NCBI GenBank assembly: GCA_000149265.1 | Contig: CH001338.1 | Location: forward strand, 421,126 to 485,125 | DNA: 64,000 nucleotides | DNA from: Ciona savignyi | Lineage: Eukaryota > Chordata > Ascidiacea > Phlebobranchia > Cionidae | Direction of reading: 5' to 3' | Shown: piece after piece, positions 20,820 to 32,830 of the stretch | Layout: every line of letters begins with the position of its first letter | Numbering within the stretch: position 1 is the stretch's first letter | Made by a program: the position numbers and the translations under genes | Notes under the pieces: model-generated | What the model was told of the DNA's origin: nothing | Databases searched by the model: none | What the model saw: the letters and a program-made list of their open reading frames with translations, nothing else

Positions 20820-20978
20820 AAACTCGATCGCGCTTGTTGTACCCACGTTCTTCCTCACTTTACCCTCGTTCGCGCTCGCTGCACCCACGTTCTTCCTCGC
20901 TTTACCCTCGTTCGCGCTCGTTGCACCGACGTTCTTCCTCGCTTTACCCTCGTTCGCGCTCGTTGCACCCACCTTCGG
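20820..20978 (-). repeat. 42-bp coding-compatible tandem repeat, ~3.5 units
   Basis: Units of 42 bp (cgcgctcgttgcacccacgt tcttcctcgctttaccctcg tt) repeat. Read on the minus strand each unit gives 14 residues, GATSANEGKARKNV, staying in one frame with the downstream 20800-20616 frame (LYGGGRAKIRQRDSESVLQS). Unit 2 has fewer than two units (42055-42115). Copy-number change in multiples of 42 preserves frame, so the repeat may have been translated. Confidence 0.7.
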
Positions 20979-20999
20979 AATAACTGGCGAAAACTTTAT

Positions 21000-22500
21000 A
21001 AATGTCTGCCTAGATAAGTAAACCGCAGCATCCCTAAATGACGAGTTTATTCAGAAGTTTCGTGCATATAGCCCACCGCGGATATTGTATATAATCTATA
21101 TATCAATTTGAAAGACAGCACATCATGATGGCTGGATAACTGTCCTTTGGGATATGGAAAGGGTCTTTTATAGGGATTCGTATTAAAGCAAAAATACAAC
21201 ACGTGATTTCTTTAAACGTACAATAGATGTTGATCAGACGTGGATTCGAATGCAACACCCTGGTGTCGTCTCGTTGTACAGGTGGTAAATGGGCGATGTC
21301 GGTCGCCCGATGTTGTCACGTTGTTCTCTTGTTTTTTCGATAAACCGCCTAATTTTTTACCGGGCTCCGTTAATTTTTTACCGGGCTCCGTTTCGCATAA
21401 TGGGTTAGTTGCTGAGAATCTTTGGTCCCCCAGTCCTCCATCCAAGTTTAATTTATTCATCTCGGTAACCCAATGTTATGGTGAAAATAAGATAGGATGT
21501 TCATGTTATCCTCTTGAATGAGAAAACCAAGGGATTAACAGTATTTTAAAGTAAAAAATTACTCAATACTACAAAGCTACAAGAGATGGGAAGTTTTATT
21601 TTATTATTGTGTGTGTTCTGTTAAACGGGGTCTTTAGAGTGTAATTGTTAATAATTTAATGATTAAATGGTTTAGGACATATAGCACATATGTTGGTTCA
21701 AAATCTATTAACGCACTCCAAACTTTATGTCTGCTGTATTATTTATTGTGCTTAATATATTAGTAAAGTGTATATGCGTCTGTTTTAATTATAAGTCTAA
21801 AATATCGATTCCATAACACTTATAAACGACCATCAAGAAAGAAAGTTTGTAAAATGTCTTTATGTTAATCCGTTAAAACAAGCTTTCAAAGAATTGTTGT
21901 CGATTTTCAAGATCGTGTTTAATTCCTATGATATTTGAAACTCGTTCACTATTTCTCCTAGAGCGTGATTATCTGGTTCAATGATGCTGGATTGATTTTT
22001 CAGGTCTTTTGTGGTCGTGGATTATTTTATCGCGTTGTGGTGTTGGGCTTCTTATTGGTCCTGTGGCACATCTGCAGTTTGTGGGACGGGTTTAACCCGC
22101 AGTTTCGGAATATCTTATTTGTGCCAGTTCTTTCTCTTGAAACTGTTAGTTCTTTCTCTTGAAACTTTACGGGTTGGAAGAGTCTGTGTGCGGAGTGCGC
22201 ATGCTTGCAAAGTACGGCCCGAGAACGGTCGATCCTGTTAACCAGCCGTTGCAACGGAGCCTGCATTAGACGTTGTAACGCGTTTAAGATCGTGGTTTGT
22301 TGCAGCTTGCAAGAACCACATGGACTAATCACGGTCGGTATTTTACTTAAGACTATTTCATTTTTTATTTCCGATGGCAGTTTTTGTCGACTAGATTGGA
22401 AAGGTCAAGTTTATTTTCCTCCTTAACATAATATTTTAAGTAAATCCTTTATTTCCTCGTACTGGTCTCGATGCGCTGTCCTGCACTGAAGGGACGCACC
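21000..22500. other. Non-coding part of unit 1 with a 0.58-kb insertion relative to unit 2
   Basis: Bases about 21183-21763 are absent from unit 2, where the flanks join directly (gggattcg/taaagtgtatatgcgtctg). The insert includes a 21-bp direct repeat ttttttaccgggctccgtta (about 21352-21391). Bases 22010-22420 are unrelated to the unit 2 sequence at the same place, which holds a LINE endonuclease relic, and contain a doubled ttctttctcttgaaac (about 22130-22167). No gene is recognised. Confidence 0.5.
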
Positions 22501-22621
22501 TGATTTGGTACCGAATCTCCACTCGTGTATCGCAGCGCCTATAATGGGAAGACACCACCCAAAGGTTACCGAAATCCAGGGTATCTGAGCCTCCGTACCT
22601 TATCGCTGCGATCTGACTTTG

Positions 22622-22900
22622 AGATCACGAAAATTAAAAAAGGTCAAATCATGACCGAATGCGTGCGGGTTCCGAGCTCGGAGCTTGTCGCAGAAAAAGG
22701 TGCTAGACGAGGGTGCAAGATCAAAGCGCTCCGGGCGAAGACGAACACTTACATTAAAACCGAGTGTTCAAAGTAACCGGTCTTCACGAGAAAGCAAAAG
22801 CTAAAATTATTTCCTTAATCGCTACGAGGACAGGCACACAACATAGAATCGACGATGAATTCAAGAATAACGGTATCCGGATGGAGACGTTTTGGGCTTT
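22622..22900 (+). pseudogene. MEX-3 KH-domain fragment (unit 1)
   Basis: The translation [20 protein letters not shown], then [17 protein letters not shown], is unmistakable for the first KH domain of MEX-3 RNA-binding proteins (family form: [35 protein letters not shown]). After a frame change the domain continues as [19 protein letters not shown]. The GxxG loop is altered and the usual RGEEP segment is missing, so it is a non-functional fragment. It has no MEX-3 neighbours and lies on the plus strand among minus-strand mobile-element relics. The likely origin is capture by a mobile element or retroposition. Confidence 0.8.
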
Positions 22901-23584
22901 TATATTACTGTTTGTTATCGATATAGTGCCCAATTTTTTGTCTCTTTACTTTTAATTATGCTTTAAAGGGGGATGGTTAAACCTCTATGTAATGTCGGCT
23001 ATATAAGCCAGAGGAATCTCTCTCGTCGGCCTCTTTCCATCTCGACACACTTCTATAATAAATGAGGCGTTCAACTAATTATTCTTCTCCCTATCTCTCC
23101 AATGCAATCGGACCTCACACATACGGCTGTTACTCAAAATCCTGATATAGGAAGTTTTAAGATTTTTTCACAGTTTAAAATTAAAGCTTTGACCTGCAAC
23201 CTAAATTCAAAAGCGCCACAAAACGAGTTCATACCCCCCTTCGTATATCGGCAAGTTTTTCCCAACAAAACTGCTAGCAGATGCACAATCAACACCTTTA
23301 TTTCACGAAGCACTACTTACTCCACGACTACAAAACTTTACAGCTAAACGAGAACACCGGCGCCCAGCCTAGCACACGCTGCTTTCAACCAAACAAACAT
23401 TGGGGAATCACCAATTGTTACTCAGCAAAACACTCGTTTAAAAACGATGACTCATGGAGGGTAGGCCTACCACTCGTCATCCTCGACCATCATTCCGTCA
23501 TGGCGTATACTCCATTTTATCCTTCGTAGAGATGTAGACCAGTTCCTGCAATAATACACTTCTTTACCTTGGGTTATGTAGGTT

Positions 23585-23920
23585 CTAGGTTGCGTGAAGA
23601 CGGTTTTTTCTGAGTGTGGGTGATTGATTCCCACGTAGCAGAATTTTGAAGGTTGCACCCCCCAACCCCAGTCTCTTTAGAAAATCTAGTGTTTTTTGTA
23701 GTAGTTCTTGCGTGCCTTTCGGCGACTTTCCTGTTATTTGCGAATGGGCGTTGATCTTTACGCCTTGGGACTCAAAAAAGCCCAGTTCTTCTGGCAGCTC
23801 CTCGAAAACTTCGATCACCAGATTGAATAAGATGGGGGAAAGGAGGCATCCTTGGTTCACTCCATTTTTTATTGGAATGTCTTTTGAAATCCTACCCTTA
23901 AATTGCGTCAAACTATAAAT
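23585..23920 (-). mobile_element. R2/NeSL-type LINE reverse transcriptase relic (unit 1)
   Basis: Minus-strand translation shows IKNGVNQGCLLSPILFNLVI (RT box with QG.PLSP-like core), then FEELPEELGF, VKINA, and KGTQELLQKTLDFLKRLGL. This run of motifs is typical of R2/NeSL-group LINEs, where the fingers/palm region is followed by an INA..FADDL box and a LL....FL...GL helix. Here the catalytic FADD stretch is replaced by a few unrelated residues (HSQITGK), so the enzyme is dead. A corresponding but shorter relic is at 44390-44560. Confidence 0.65.
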
Positions 23921-24730
23921 CTTAAATTACTTTAATGAATGGATATGGGATGGTGTAACGCTTATTTACAGCTTAAACGATTTATTCTCTATTTACCTCC
24001 TAGTACGAGTCGTTCCAGGATGATTTGCGGTTTTGTAGATGACTTGGCGTTATTGCAAATTCTCGGATAATTGCGATGGTTTAATTATACTCCCCGAATT
24101 GATCGACCAAGACTGTTAAGAGCCAATATTGCGTCCTCATACGAATTAATGTCACGCATGAATTGCGCTCAGTACGCTTTCCCCTCGAACGCGGCCCGGT
24201 CACTTTCATATTGCTTGAAAAACGTTTTAAACTTTTTAATCCATTTTAGTTTCTGTAACAAATAAATCTATAAATTATAACTACTAGATGCGCAGCTCTT
24301 AGCAGGTTACCCGTGCAAGTAACCACCCAAAACTCACCACGAGGAAGGTGGCTGGCGTCGAGTTTCACATGCAGCAAATGGACGACAAACAATAAAAAAA
24401 CACATAATGTAAAGTTGAAGTAACAAATTTTCAAAACATTATAATAAATAGTTCGAAACCTGCGAAAAAGGAATACAGCATTTGTTCGACAATTTTTGTA
24501 AAACCGTAATGCAAAAATATTGTTAATTTAGATCGCAATGATAAAACGATCACGAGACCTATTTAAAATATGCTCGTTACCAAAATTTGCTTAGTACTCC
24601 TAAACATAATCTGAATAAGTACCAAGAATTTGGTTATAAGACTGAATAATTGGCCAAACTAAATTTCCATTTCGATTATCCTTACACCATAATGCTGCAC
24701 GTGCATCAATATAGCCACGTGATACGGCCG
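23921..24730. other. Unit 1 spacer, no gene recognised
   Basis: Shared with unit 2 (44560-45640), apart from about 0.3 kb present only in unit 2. Stops interrupt all frames, and no element terminus is recognised. Confidence 0.4.
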
Positions 24731-24731
24731 G

Positions 24732-25004
24732 CTAAACATCAGGGTGAATGTTGGCTTTCACACGAAACCCAAATTCCCCCATAGATTTTTGAAGACGGAA
24801 CACATTTCTGTTGCCACCGCACAAATCAATGATCCTAGCTCGTAGCCTCTGTGGTCTCATGTCAGACACACGTGACGAGGTAGTATTCCTCCGGGAGTGC
24901 TTCATGCTGATATTCGATATTTCATTCTTAACCACATACCGGGTTATGGTACAAAAGGTTGTCAGTGTGGCGCAGTGAATGTTATTTATGTTAATAGAAT
25001 ACAT
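24732..25004 (-). CDS. Unrecognised minus-strand frame in the mobile cluster
   Basis: The product contains TSSRVSDMRPQRLRARIIDL, CGGNRNVFRLQKSMGEFGFR and VKANIHPDV. In unit 2 the same segment (45640-45790) is conserved at protein level (RARILDLCGGNRNVFRLQKT), with mostly silent or conservative changes. It lies downstream of the helicase relic on the same strand and may belong to that element. No family is recognised. Confidence 0.3.
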   Translation of the reverse strand: MYSININNIHCATLTTFCTITRYVVKNEISNISMKHSRRNTTSSRVSDMRPQRLRARIIDLCGGNRNVFRLQKSMGEFGFRVKANIHPDV

Positions 25005-25599
25005 ATGATCCAGAAGCGTCCACCATCTATTGTTGGGGTTGTCACGTGTTGGTCAAAACCGGCGATTTTTAATACCTCATTAATTAATTGGTTGTTGTTT
25101 TTCTGTAAATAAATTTTCATCAAATTCTGCAGGTATTAATAATTTTGTTCGTTTTTAAATTTTTTGGATAAAAAAGTCAGACGACCCGGTAATTATTTCC
25201 AAAATGTTTTTTGTTGGCTGTTCTATGCTTGATGGGCAGTACACTAGGCAGATTACAATGTTTAGTGACACCAAACGCACACACACAACTCGACATCTGT
25301 TTGGTAAACAAAAGTTCAGATAAGAAATGGGAATTTATGTGTATTATTAAGCCACCACCTCTACTTTGTTGACGAGCGAGCAATGGAGGTTGAACCCCGG
25401 CATCTCGTAAATTTTGGGATCCGATGTCGCATGTTTCAGCTATTTGTGCAACTTTTTAAAAGAGAGCTGGTGCTTTAGTAGACTTTGTGTATTGTGGTGA
25501 ACTAATCAATGTGCAGATGATCGTCGGTAACTTGTATTGGCCTTTCTCATTCGTTCGAGTGCTGTGCTGGTTTCGTCTGCCGTGTAGATATTCTCCGGT

Positions 25600-27276
25600 T
25601 TAAAACTGTAAAATTCGCGACTTCAACTTAACCCATTTCTCGAGTAAAAAAATATCTATGTTTACAATGATATTTTGAACGGTACTCGCCTTAAATTTTG
25701 TGCACAGTGAATGCCCAGGAAAGCCGGAGTGGATATTGGTACCTGACGTATGTTTTTGTGCCTCAACAGATAAATAACTTTGTAATAGATGGTGAATTTG
25801 GATTATTTTTTTACCATAAGTTACAGAGGTTTTACTTCGAAAATTTTGCCCCTTGTTTGTTCCATTGTGTTTGTCAACTTTGGAATTGGCACCAAACATA
25901 TGTAGGCAATCTTTCGGATAATTTGGATGAAAATCGACCAATCGTTTCTGCAGTTCTGTCTGAAAAAGTTTTTTTTGTTGTCACTCTGGCTCGGTTAAGC
26001 AACTGAGCAAACGATTGGTCCTCCTTTTGACGCATTATTTGATTTAGTTTATACATTTCAAATATTGACCAAATGTCCAAAATTGCAGTTTCTTTGGGAT
26101 TTGATGAAAATCACCGACAGCTAAAATGGAAGTATGACCAAAAATTGCGTTTGGGTTTAATGGCCTAAGAATTTGGTTTAGACGTTGACTGATTGATATA
26201 CACCATTAAAGTTGTTGTATTCACCATCGAAACCTCATCAATTACCATTACTTTTAGTGAAGACGGGATACAGCACAATGTTGTTAGTTTTCCTCTGAAA
26301 CAGAGGAACCGAATATACCCAATGCCGAATTGATAGTTTATTCTTTGATGTTGAATGCAGCTGTACCTGTAAATCTACCCAACCAGTTTCAAAATGGGGC
26401 TCCACTGGTTCAAGAGGTTCTATACCTCCCTCCTCCAACCTTCATCTTCCTCTTCTTGTCGGGTTTGCTCTGTGGAAGGAGCAATCTGGGACCAAGCATC
26501 ATGCAGCTGCTAAGCATCGTGTGGAAGCTCATCCCAGATGTCCTCGGCGTTTGCCAAAATGTTAAATTTTATTAATATATCCCAATAGGTGATTCCTTCC
26601 GACACCAGTGTCAAAAGTATTACTCGAACGTGGTTTAGTCAGAGGGTAGGCTTAGTCTTTGGTTGGGTAAATACAGATAAAGTAAATTAAAGCAATATTT
26701 TTCAGGATGTTTATCTTGACGAAATTTTGGGAATCAAATAATTGCCGGATTAAGGCGTCTTTCAACTGACCCCATGTTATTATGGAGAGGAATATGGCGG
26801 CTGTTGTTTGTTGGAGCCTCTTCAGCTTCATCTTCAACTTCTTTTTTCGAGCGCTAAGTTCTTGGTACAAATTTGTACCAGGATGCAAAGCTAGCCAGAC
26901 TCATAAACCTGAAATCATAACTATAGGGTCGATTACTATACCTGTCCACGATTGTCCACCCGGACACGTTAGTCATTCAAATCTGGGTGTCGTCCTCTGC
27001 GTGGTTCGCGAGCCTGCTGAAAGGGAGACTTATCCTGACACAATCAGGATCAGTAGGAACGAAGACAACGCTTTGCGAGCTCTTCATTTTTAATCCAAAG
27101 GACCGGTAAACCGCTTCCATAATGCTCACCTCCCGATGGGTTAAATATTTATTTCCCAGGAGGCGCAATTCTGTGAACGCATCAACATTGTGCCTCTTTA
27201 AATGCATAAGTTTCAGAAATTCCATTCTCTTGTACATAATCGTAGGAAGTCCGGGTTGTAGGCATTCACCCAGCAT
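25600..27276 (-). mobile_element. Helitron-type PIF1-like helicase relic (unit 1)
   Basis: On the minus strand, in order: about 27276-26977, EVSIMEAVYRSFGLKMKSSQ, VVFVPTDPDCVRISLP, like the conserved region before the helicase in Helitron Rep/Hel proteins; about 26380-26090, NIKE.TINSALGI, VMVIDEVSMVNT (Walker B) and LAVGDFHQIP; about 26070-25880, LNQIMRQKEDQSFAQLLNRA; about 25930-25880, PKDCLHMFGANSKVDKHN. These are SF1 PIF1-family motifs. The frames are interrupted and the Walker A region is not readable, so it is inactive. The 5' TC and 3' hairpin-CTRR ends of Helitrons were not located. Unit 2 lacks the middle and N-terminal parts. Confidence 0.7.
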
Positions 27277-27305
27277 TCGCTACGGTCACGACTTAATATT
27301 AATTT

Positions 27306-27767
27306 TTAAACGAAGAATGTCAACCGCTTTATCCCCGTCGTGGACTTGTCCATGATTTCAGTGTTAAATGTTCTTTGAAGGACCTTAGGACCGATCTTGA
27401 TATTGTCGTCCTCAAGGGTCGAATTTCGTCCGGGCGCAGTCGACCGACATGCATTCAGTACGGAGCGTTCTTCTTCGGTGACGAGCGCCATTTTCAAGAG
27501 AAGCCAGTTATTTTGGTTCAGTTGCTTAACATTTTTAGTACCATGGCCGAGATTTAACACACATTTAATGTTGTTTTTTAATGAGTAGGGGGCTTTCCCT
27601 GTACATGGACATCCCCTATATTTCTTACACATGAAAGCAGTACTGTTGGATTTTATTGATTTGTGGGTATGGTTAGAAATATCAAATACCGGCAGTTTAC
27701 ATTGTGTTTTTATTGAAAGAAAACGGGAAATATATAAATCGGTAAGAAAATAGACAGTTAAAAACAA
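27306..27767 (-). CDS. Unrecognised minus-strand open frame upstream of the helicase relic
   Basis: A 153-codon frame. The part from MALVTEEERSVLNACRSTAP to KIGPKVLQRTFNTEIMDKST looks protein-like; the earlier part (MCKKYRGCPCTGKAPYSLKN) has a CxxxxxxxC cluster. It lies just upstream of the helicase relic on the same strand and is absent from unit 2, where the 335-bp-repeat element sits. It may be the N-terminal piece of that element. No domain is recognised. Confidence 0.3.
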   Translation of the reverse strand: MFLTVYFLTDLYISRFLSIKTQCKLPVFDISNHTHKSIKSNSTAFMCKKYRGCPCTGKAPYSLKNNIKCVLNLGHGTKNVKQLNQNNWLLLKMALVTEEERSVLNACRSTAPGRNSTLEDDNIKIGPKVLQRTFNTEIMDKSTTGIKRLTFFV

Positions 27768-28060
27768 GAGTGAATAAATGAACTTGAAATATAAACAGGT
27801 GAAGTGTGAAATAAATATATAATATTATTTCCGTAAAAAATTTTGCATATCGCTTAATACTAGTAGTACATGATACTAGTGCATTACTATGTATGTCATA
27901 ATTATATACAACATAATACTATAGCTGTGGCCAGCAGACGCTGGTCCTGAAGTAATCTATACATTACCGGTAAAGTGTTTCTCCATTTTCAGAGATAATA
28001 CAGGACTATTATATATAATTTTGTACCTCAGCATAGCAACTCACCATGTTTATCAGTCAT

Positions 28061-28423
28061 CCAATTGACTAGAGCGCATTGCTGCTGGTTCAATATCTCC
28101 CTATAATTAATCTTTTGATTGAGATATTTTTCCATGCCCCTAGTATCCATACTTTGGGGAGTTTCTGGCTTCGGCGATGCAACTGCTTCGTTCGGTGGCG
28201 TTGGACTGTCGCTTAACGTAATAGTTGATTCTTGTTCCGTTTCAGTCTGAGTAAATTGCGAAACCACCTTGGCCGCTGATGTCTGTGTTTCAATAGAACG
28301 ACAAATGCGGTCAACAAGCTTATCCGCAATTTTATTATAGTCTTTAGTTAAATTTGCCATTGCATCGCCCATAAAAGATTTGGCATCATCCACCATTTCT
28401 CTTATTTCGTTTAAATTGGACAT
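28061..28423 (-). CDS. Spliced exon of unknown function (unit 1)
   Basis: Minus-strand exon bounded by an acceptor (tttgttacag) and a strong donor (atg|gtgagt). It is open throughout and codes for MSNLNEIREMVDDAKSFMGD, then AKVVSQFTQTETEQESTITL, a Pro/Ser-rich linker, and ends ILNQQQCALVNWMTDKHG. The N-terminal third looks helical. The same exon is present at 49343-49740, and its 3' part recurs at about 29700-29870 and 50155-50225, each keeping the donor. Partner exons are not identified. It could be a domesticated or element-borne gene; I do not recognise it. Confidence 0.45.
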
Positions 28424-29114
28424 CTGTAACAAAACAAATGTTAAAATAAAATAAATATTACAAAATTAAAGCGGCTTATTTTGTAACTAGTTCAGTTTTT
28501 GCGTTGCCTTCAAACTTTAACTAATGGCGTTTAGTCGTGGTCTACCTACTAGATGTTCAAAAGTAAGCGATTGGTCTTCATGCAGCCATAATGGGTGCGG
28601 ATAGAGAACTTTATTTTTATCTAATGGAGTTATGCAGAAATTGCTGAAATTAATTTTCATGTCGACATTCCTAAAGAACTTTAGGAGTTTAATGATTCGT
28701 GGGTATGGTTAGAAACCTGAAATCCCGGCAGTTTAAACTGCATTATTTAATGAAGAAACTGAATCGGTACGAAAATACACGGTGAAAACCCGACTGAATA
28801 AATGAACTTGAAATTTTATTATTTTCGTACAATTTTTTGCAGGCGTTTCATTTTAAATATTGCCGCTTTCTGCGACCCTTTATTTTTTCCTTCACAAAAT
28901 CAGCAAAACTGGATTGTTGTTTAGTTGGTGGTTTAATTTTTTCCCAAATCCGACGCTTTCTGCCTTATAATATTAACTAGCTTTGCCGGATCCATTTCAT
29001 CTGTAAGGTTTCAATCATTACTGACGTATCTAATTTGCAAACCGTTTACAATATTCAACTGGTTAGCAAATTTCGTGAAATGGAATCGAACCAGACGCTG
29101 TCTAGAGTCTAGAG

Positions 29115-29561
29115 CAGTGGTTCCCAACCTGGGGGTCGCGACCCCCAAAGGGGTCGCAAAGCATGTTAAAGGGGGTCGCGAAGCTGTTGTTAATAAGAAC
29201 AAAGGTGTATGTCAGTAGGACTGGGTACACCGGTACGCTAGTAGTATTTGCTATCTTAAGGATAATTTTTCATTGGACATTTTATTCGGACTGCTTTGTA
29301 GCGCAATATTATTGCGTCAGTATGCGCCCACTGTGAAGTCATATCGTCCACTGTGATGTCATAAACTATGACCACATGACTGTAAACGTGCAATAGCTGG
29401 AAATTAAAACTTTATTAGGGAAGTAGCCTAGTATAAATCCAAGTAAAACAGCTTTGTGCTTACTTTCTAAGTTTGCATTTAGGATAGAATATAAGTGTGG
29501 GTCACGAAATCTGCGAAAAATTTTAAGGGGGTCACCTGGATAAAAAGGTTGGGAACCACTG
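29115..29561. mobile_element. hAT-type MITE (unit 1)
   Basis: Termini are cagtggttcccaacctgggg and aaggttgggaaccactg. The 8-bp flanks are gtctagag (29107-29114) and gtctagac (29562-29569), a target duplication with one change. It is the same family as 12935-13490. The surrounding segment (about 28800-29670) is missing from unit 2. Confidence 0.9.
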
Positions 29562-29699
29562 GTCTAGACGGTTGTGTTATTAAATAGAACTTTGCGACAA
29601 TCGCTTAACATGTTGTGCATTACGATGTTATAAAAACACTAACAGGATGTCATACTACACGTGTGGCTATTACATTAACGGTAACAAAAAAATCAGCAG

Positions 29700-29870
29700 A
29701 GCAACTCACCATTTTTATCAGTCGTCCAATTGACCAAAGCGCATTGCTGCCGGTTCAAAATCTCCGTATGATCATTTTTTTGATTCAGATATATCTTCAA
29801 GGCCCCGCGTATCCACACTTTGTGATGTTTCTGGCTTCGCTGATACAACTGTTTGCTTGGGGTCAATGAA
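29700..29870 (-). pseudogene. Partial copy of the unknown exon (unit 1)
   Basis: Matches the 3' half of the exon at 28061-28423 (cagcagagcaactcaccatt, tcagtcgtccaattgaccaa, tatccacactttg), including the donor gtgagttgct. It then diverges, so the upstream half is lost. The counterpart at 50155-50225 in unit 2 is shorter still. Confidence 0.6.
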
Positions 29871-30499
29871 GTGTCGCTGTTACGACAACACGCACTAAAG
29901 TTGCCACGCTCTTTTTTCCCAATTTCTTAAATAAATTTATGTAAGATGCTATAAAAAGGAAAATTGGAAAAACTAAACAACAAAATAATACATACATCTT
30001 TGAATGTTTACTCCTATAATATTAAATTAAAACATCATTAATAACTTGAACGAAAATACCAAACCAAAACGTATCAAAACACATACCTTTAATTATTTTT
30101 ATTATTCACCAAAAGAAACTGCTGCTTCCAGCAGCCGAAATCAAAAAGGATAGTTCAACTTAAAAACGTGAGTGAAATCACCAAGGACAAATCATAGAAG
30201 TAAAATGTAATTAAAAATCAATACACAGACTTTCACTCGGCATTCTAGTAGTAACTAAAATTTCAGTTCGTAACTGCCCAACGAAACAGACCTTAGCCAC
30301 GAGCCACGGTAGGACGAAGGTGATTATACAATAGCGTGTGGAGACGTCGGCGCTGATTGGAAGAAATCGAGCGGATTGGGAGCAGAAGGAGTGAGTGAAC
30401 CGGGCTCTAAACGGAGCGACAAATGATTAGAGATGGAATCTTGTTAAGTCAAACCCCACAGGTCCATCCTCTGTCCATGTGGACTACAGAATTTAACTG

Positions 30500-32450
30500 C
30501 GACCGAGAAATTGGAAGCGCATGACAATAGGCGACAAATCGAAGCCACAATAAGAGAAATCACAAACAATGCGAGAGTGGCAATAGAGCAACTCCGAGCC
30601 GAGCGCATATCAATAATCTCCGGGCCTAGACGCCAAAATCAAACAGAATTCTTTCGGCATAAACGATCATGATATTGATGGCTATGGGCAATAAAAAAAA
30701 TAGTGAAGAACATTACATCGACCACGACACTGCATTGAATGCTCGGGTGAAACGAATTAACCATGTTTCTATGTATCATTTACCAACTGTAAGATTAAAC
30801 GTGTTTGATAGAAACGTATGATTGTCCTTTTATCATGGGAAAATGCGTTTGACGCAGTGGTTGAACTGTCAGCGTGCACAAACACTAGGAACGCATTGCT
30901 AACGAGTGTTTTTGGAACCGTACGCTTAACAATCAATTCTTGGTTAAGGGGCATAATTGGTGCGGTATCATCCAGAGCTAACGCAGCACCACACAAGGTA
31001 AATCGCATCGAAATGTTAAAGCTACAGGGCTAAGTACGAGATTGATAAATCCAAATCAGCTTTGCGGATGAAGAATGCAGATTGATTTCATTAAAAGGAA
31101 GAACGAAAATCACCAGAAACTTGCTTCAGAGGACAAAAGGTTTGTGGCTATTATTCGTCATAACATAAGACAATGTGATGACGGTCGTTACAAAAGGGAG
31201 ACTGCAGAGTTTGTGCGAAACAACTTCTACGTTAACGATGGTGTAACGTTGGTACCGAATTGTGAGAGCGATTGAGCTGGTAAGAAACAGTAAACGTTTA
31301 TGCTCTAAAAGTAGGTCTACGAGTGCACAAGTTCGCGTCCAATCGGAACGAAGTTCTCGAAACGATCAGCCAGGAAGACCGATCTCGAGGCTCACTATCC
31401 AAACACTTGACAGCTACGGTTTCGATAGAGAGGGTGCTTGGTGTGAAATAGTGTTTGGAACGCGATTCCCTGTGCTTCAGGACTATCTTAAAAGACTTGC
31501 CGATCACCAGACGAGGCCCCATTTTGCTGAAAAGAAAGACCATGCTTCAGCATATGTGTAAGGAGAAATAAGACTGGGTTGATCCTGTCCCAGATGATAT
31601 ACAAGCACGGTGGCTTTTAGATGGGGGAACGATTTATTACATCTGAATCCTTTGCAACAGTGTTTTTTATCCTCCCAAACTTTGGCACAATAATACGACG
31701 AGAGTTTCATCACTTCTAATGCTGGCAACATAGGATACGGTGAATTTCAACTAAGCGGCCTGTACGCGCGACCCTGTTAGTAAAAAGTACAAGAACATGG
31801 CTGAACAATTTTGGACACGATGGAAATGTAAAACCGAGTTCTTTTAAACTTTAACACTGTGAAACACTCCACGCAGCACAACTTAAGGTAGACGATATCG
31901 TAATTCTCGAAGATGAGAATATGCAACGCAACAAATGGAAGATCGGCCGAGTGTTACAAACATTTCCTGGTAACGACAAATTAGTTCAAAAATTAAATCT
32001 AATAATGGCAGAGGATGATCGAGATGACAAAGGAGAACAAGTGCAGCACAAGTTGACCGCTGCCCAATACACAAAACTGATATTACTCCTTCGGGCTGCA
32101 GAAAATACAATAATGACATGGGGTCGATTCCCGAATGGGGAGCCTTTCAAACTTTTTTAAACCTATAGATGTTGGTGTATTTATGATGTAAAAAACTTAT
32201 TTCGCGTTTTTTTGAGTTGGCACTCTAACTGAAACCAAGTGGTGGTAGAATTGTGTTAAAAGAGTTTTCTGTAGTGCACGGAAACTTATATAATATATTT
32301 TGGCCGGAAATTTCAGGTATGTGTGATTTGGTTATATTTTGTTTCATTGACGCAATTGTTATTACATTTTATTATATCTGATTATAAAAGGCCAGGCTCG
32401 TACTTAAACAATCAATGAACCAAAACTACTGTAGCGGTGCAGTAACATTG
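30500..32450 (+). mobile_element. BEL/Pao LTR-retrotransposon fossil (unit 1)
   Basis: Fragment of a BEL/Pao element on the plus strand. Recognisable parts in order are a gag-like segment (about 30800-31030), a stretch matching the Pao-type region between reverse transcriptase and peptidase A17 (about 31150-31560), and a DUF5641-like end of pol (about 31800-32030; DDIVILEDENM and RNKWKIGRVLQTFPG are diagnostic). Large internal parts are missing and the reading frames carry several breaks. LTRs were not delimited. It was already broken or was breaking when the segmental duplication arose, because the same fragment is in unit 2. It is old relative to the duplication. Confidence 0.75.
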
Positions 32451-32830
32451 GGGTTTAAACTGGGTCTTGGGGTAATATTGGGGTTTCAACTGGGTCTTGG
32501 GGTAATATTGGGGTTTAAACTGGGTCTTGAGGTAATATTGGGTTTAAACTGGGTCTTGGGGTAATATTGGGCTATAAACTGGGTCTTGGGGTAATATTGG
32601 GGTTTAAACTGGGTCTTGGGGTAATATTGGGGTTTAAATTGGGTCTTGGGGTAATATTAGGGTTTAAACTGGGGTCTTGGAGTAATATTGGGGTTTAAAC
32701 TGGGTCTTGGGGTAATATTGGGGTTTAAACCGTGTCTTAAGGTAATATTGGGTTTAAACTGGGTCTTGGGGTAATATTGGGGTTTAAACTGGGTCTTTGG
32801 GTAATATTGGGGTTTAAACTGGGTCTTAAA
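32449..32830. repeat. 30-bp tandem repeat, ~13 units (unit 1)
   Basis: Unit ggggtaatattggggtttaa actgggtctt, 30 bp, repeated about 12.6 times with few substitutions and occasional 1-bp losses. Because 30 is a multiple of three, both strands show long frames of a 10-residue repeat (GLGVILGFKL); these are not genes. Unit 2 has about 25 copies. The flanks on both sides are nearly identical between units. Confidence 0.9.

Noticed and set aside
22027-22332. 101-codon minus-strand frame in unit 1
   Set aside because: It is absent from unit 2, has no motif, and overlaps two plus-strand frames of similar length. There is not enough to call it a gene.
25177-25383. APE endonuclease segment following the helicase (RGGGLIIHINSHFLSE)
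   Set aside because: The short resemblance to RGGGV-type LINE endonuclease motifs is not backed by catalytic motifs in the neighbouring sequence, so I did not call it.
32449-32830. CRISPR-like array
   Set aside because: The repeats are head to tail with no unique spacers, and the DNA is animal-like. It is a minisatellite.
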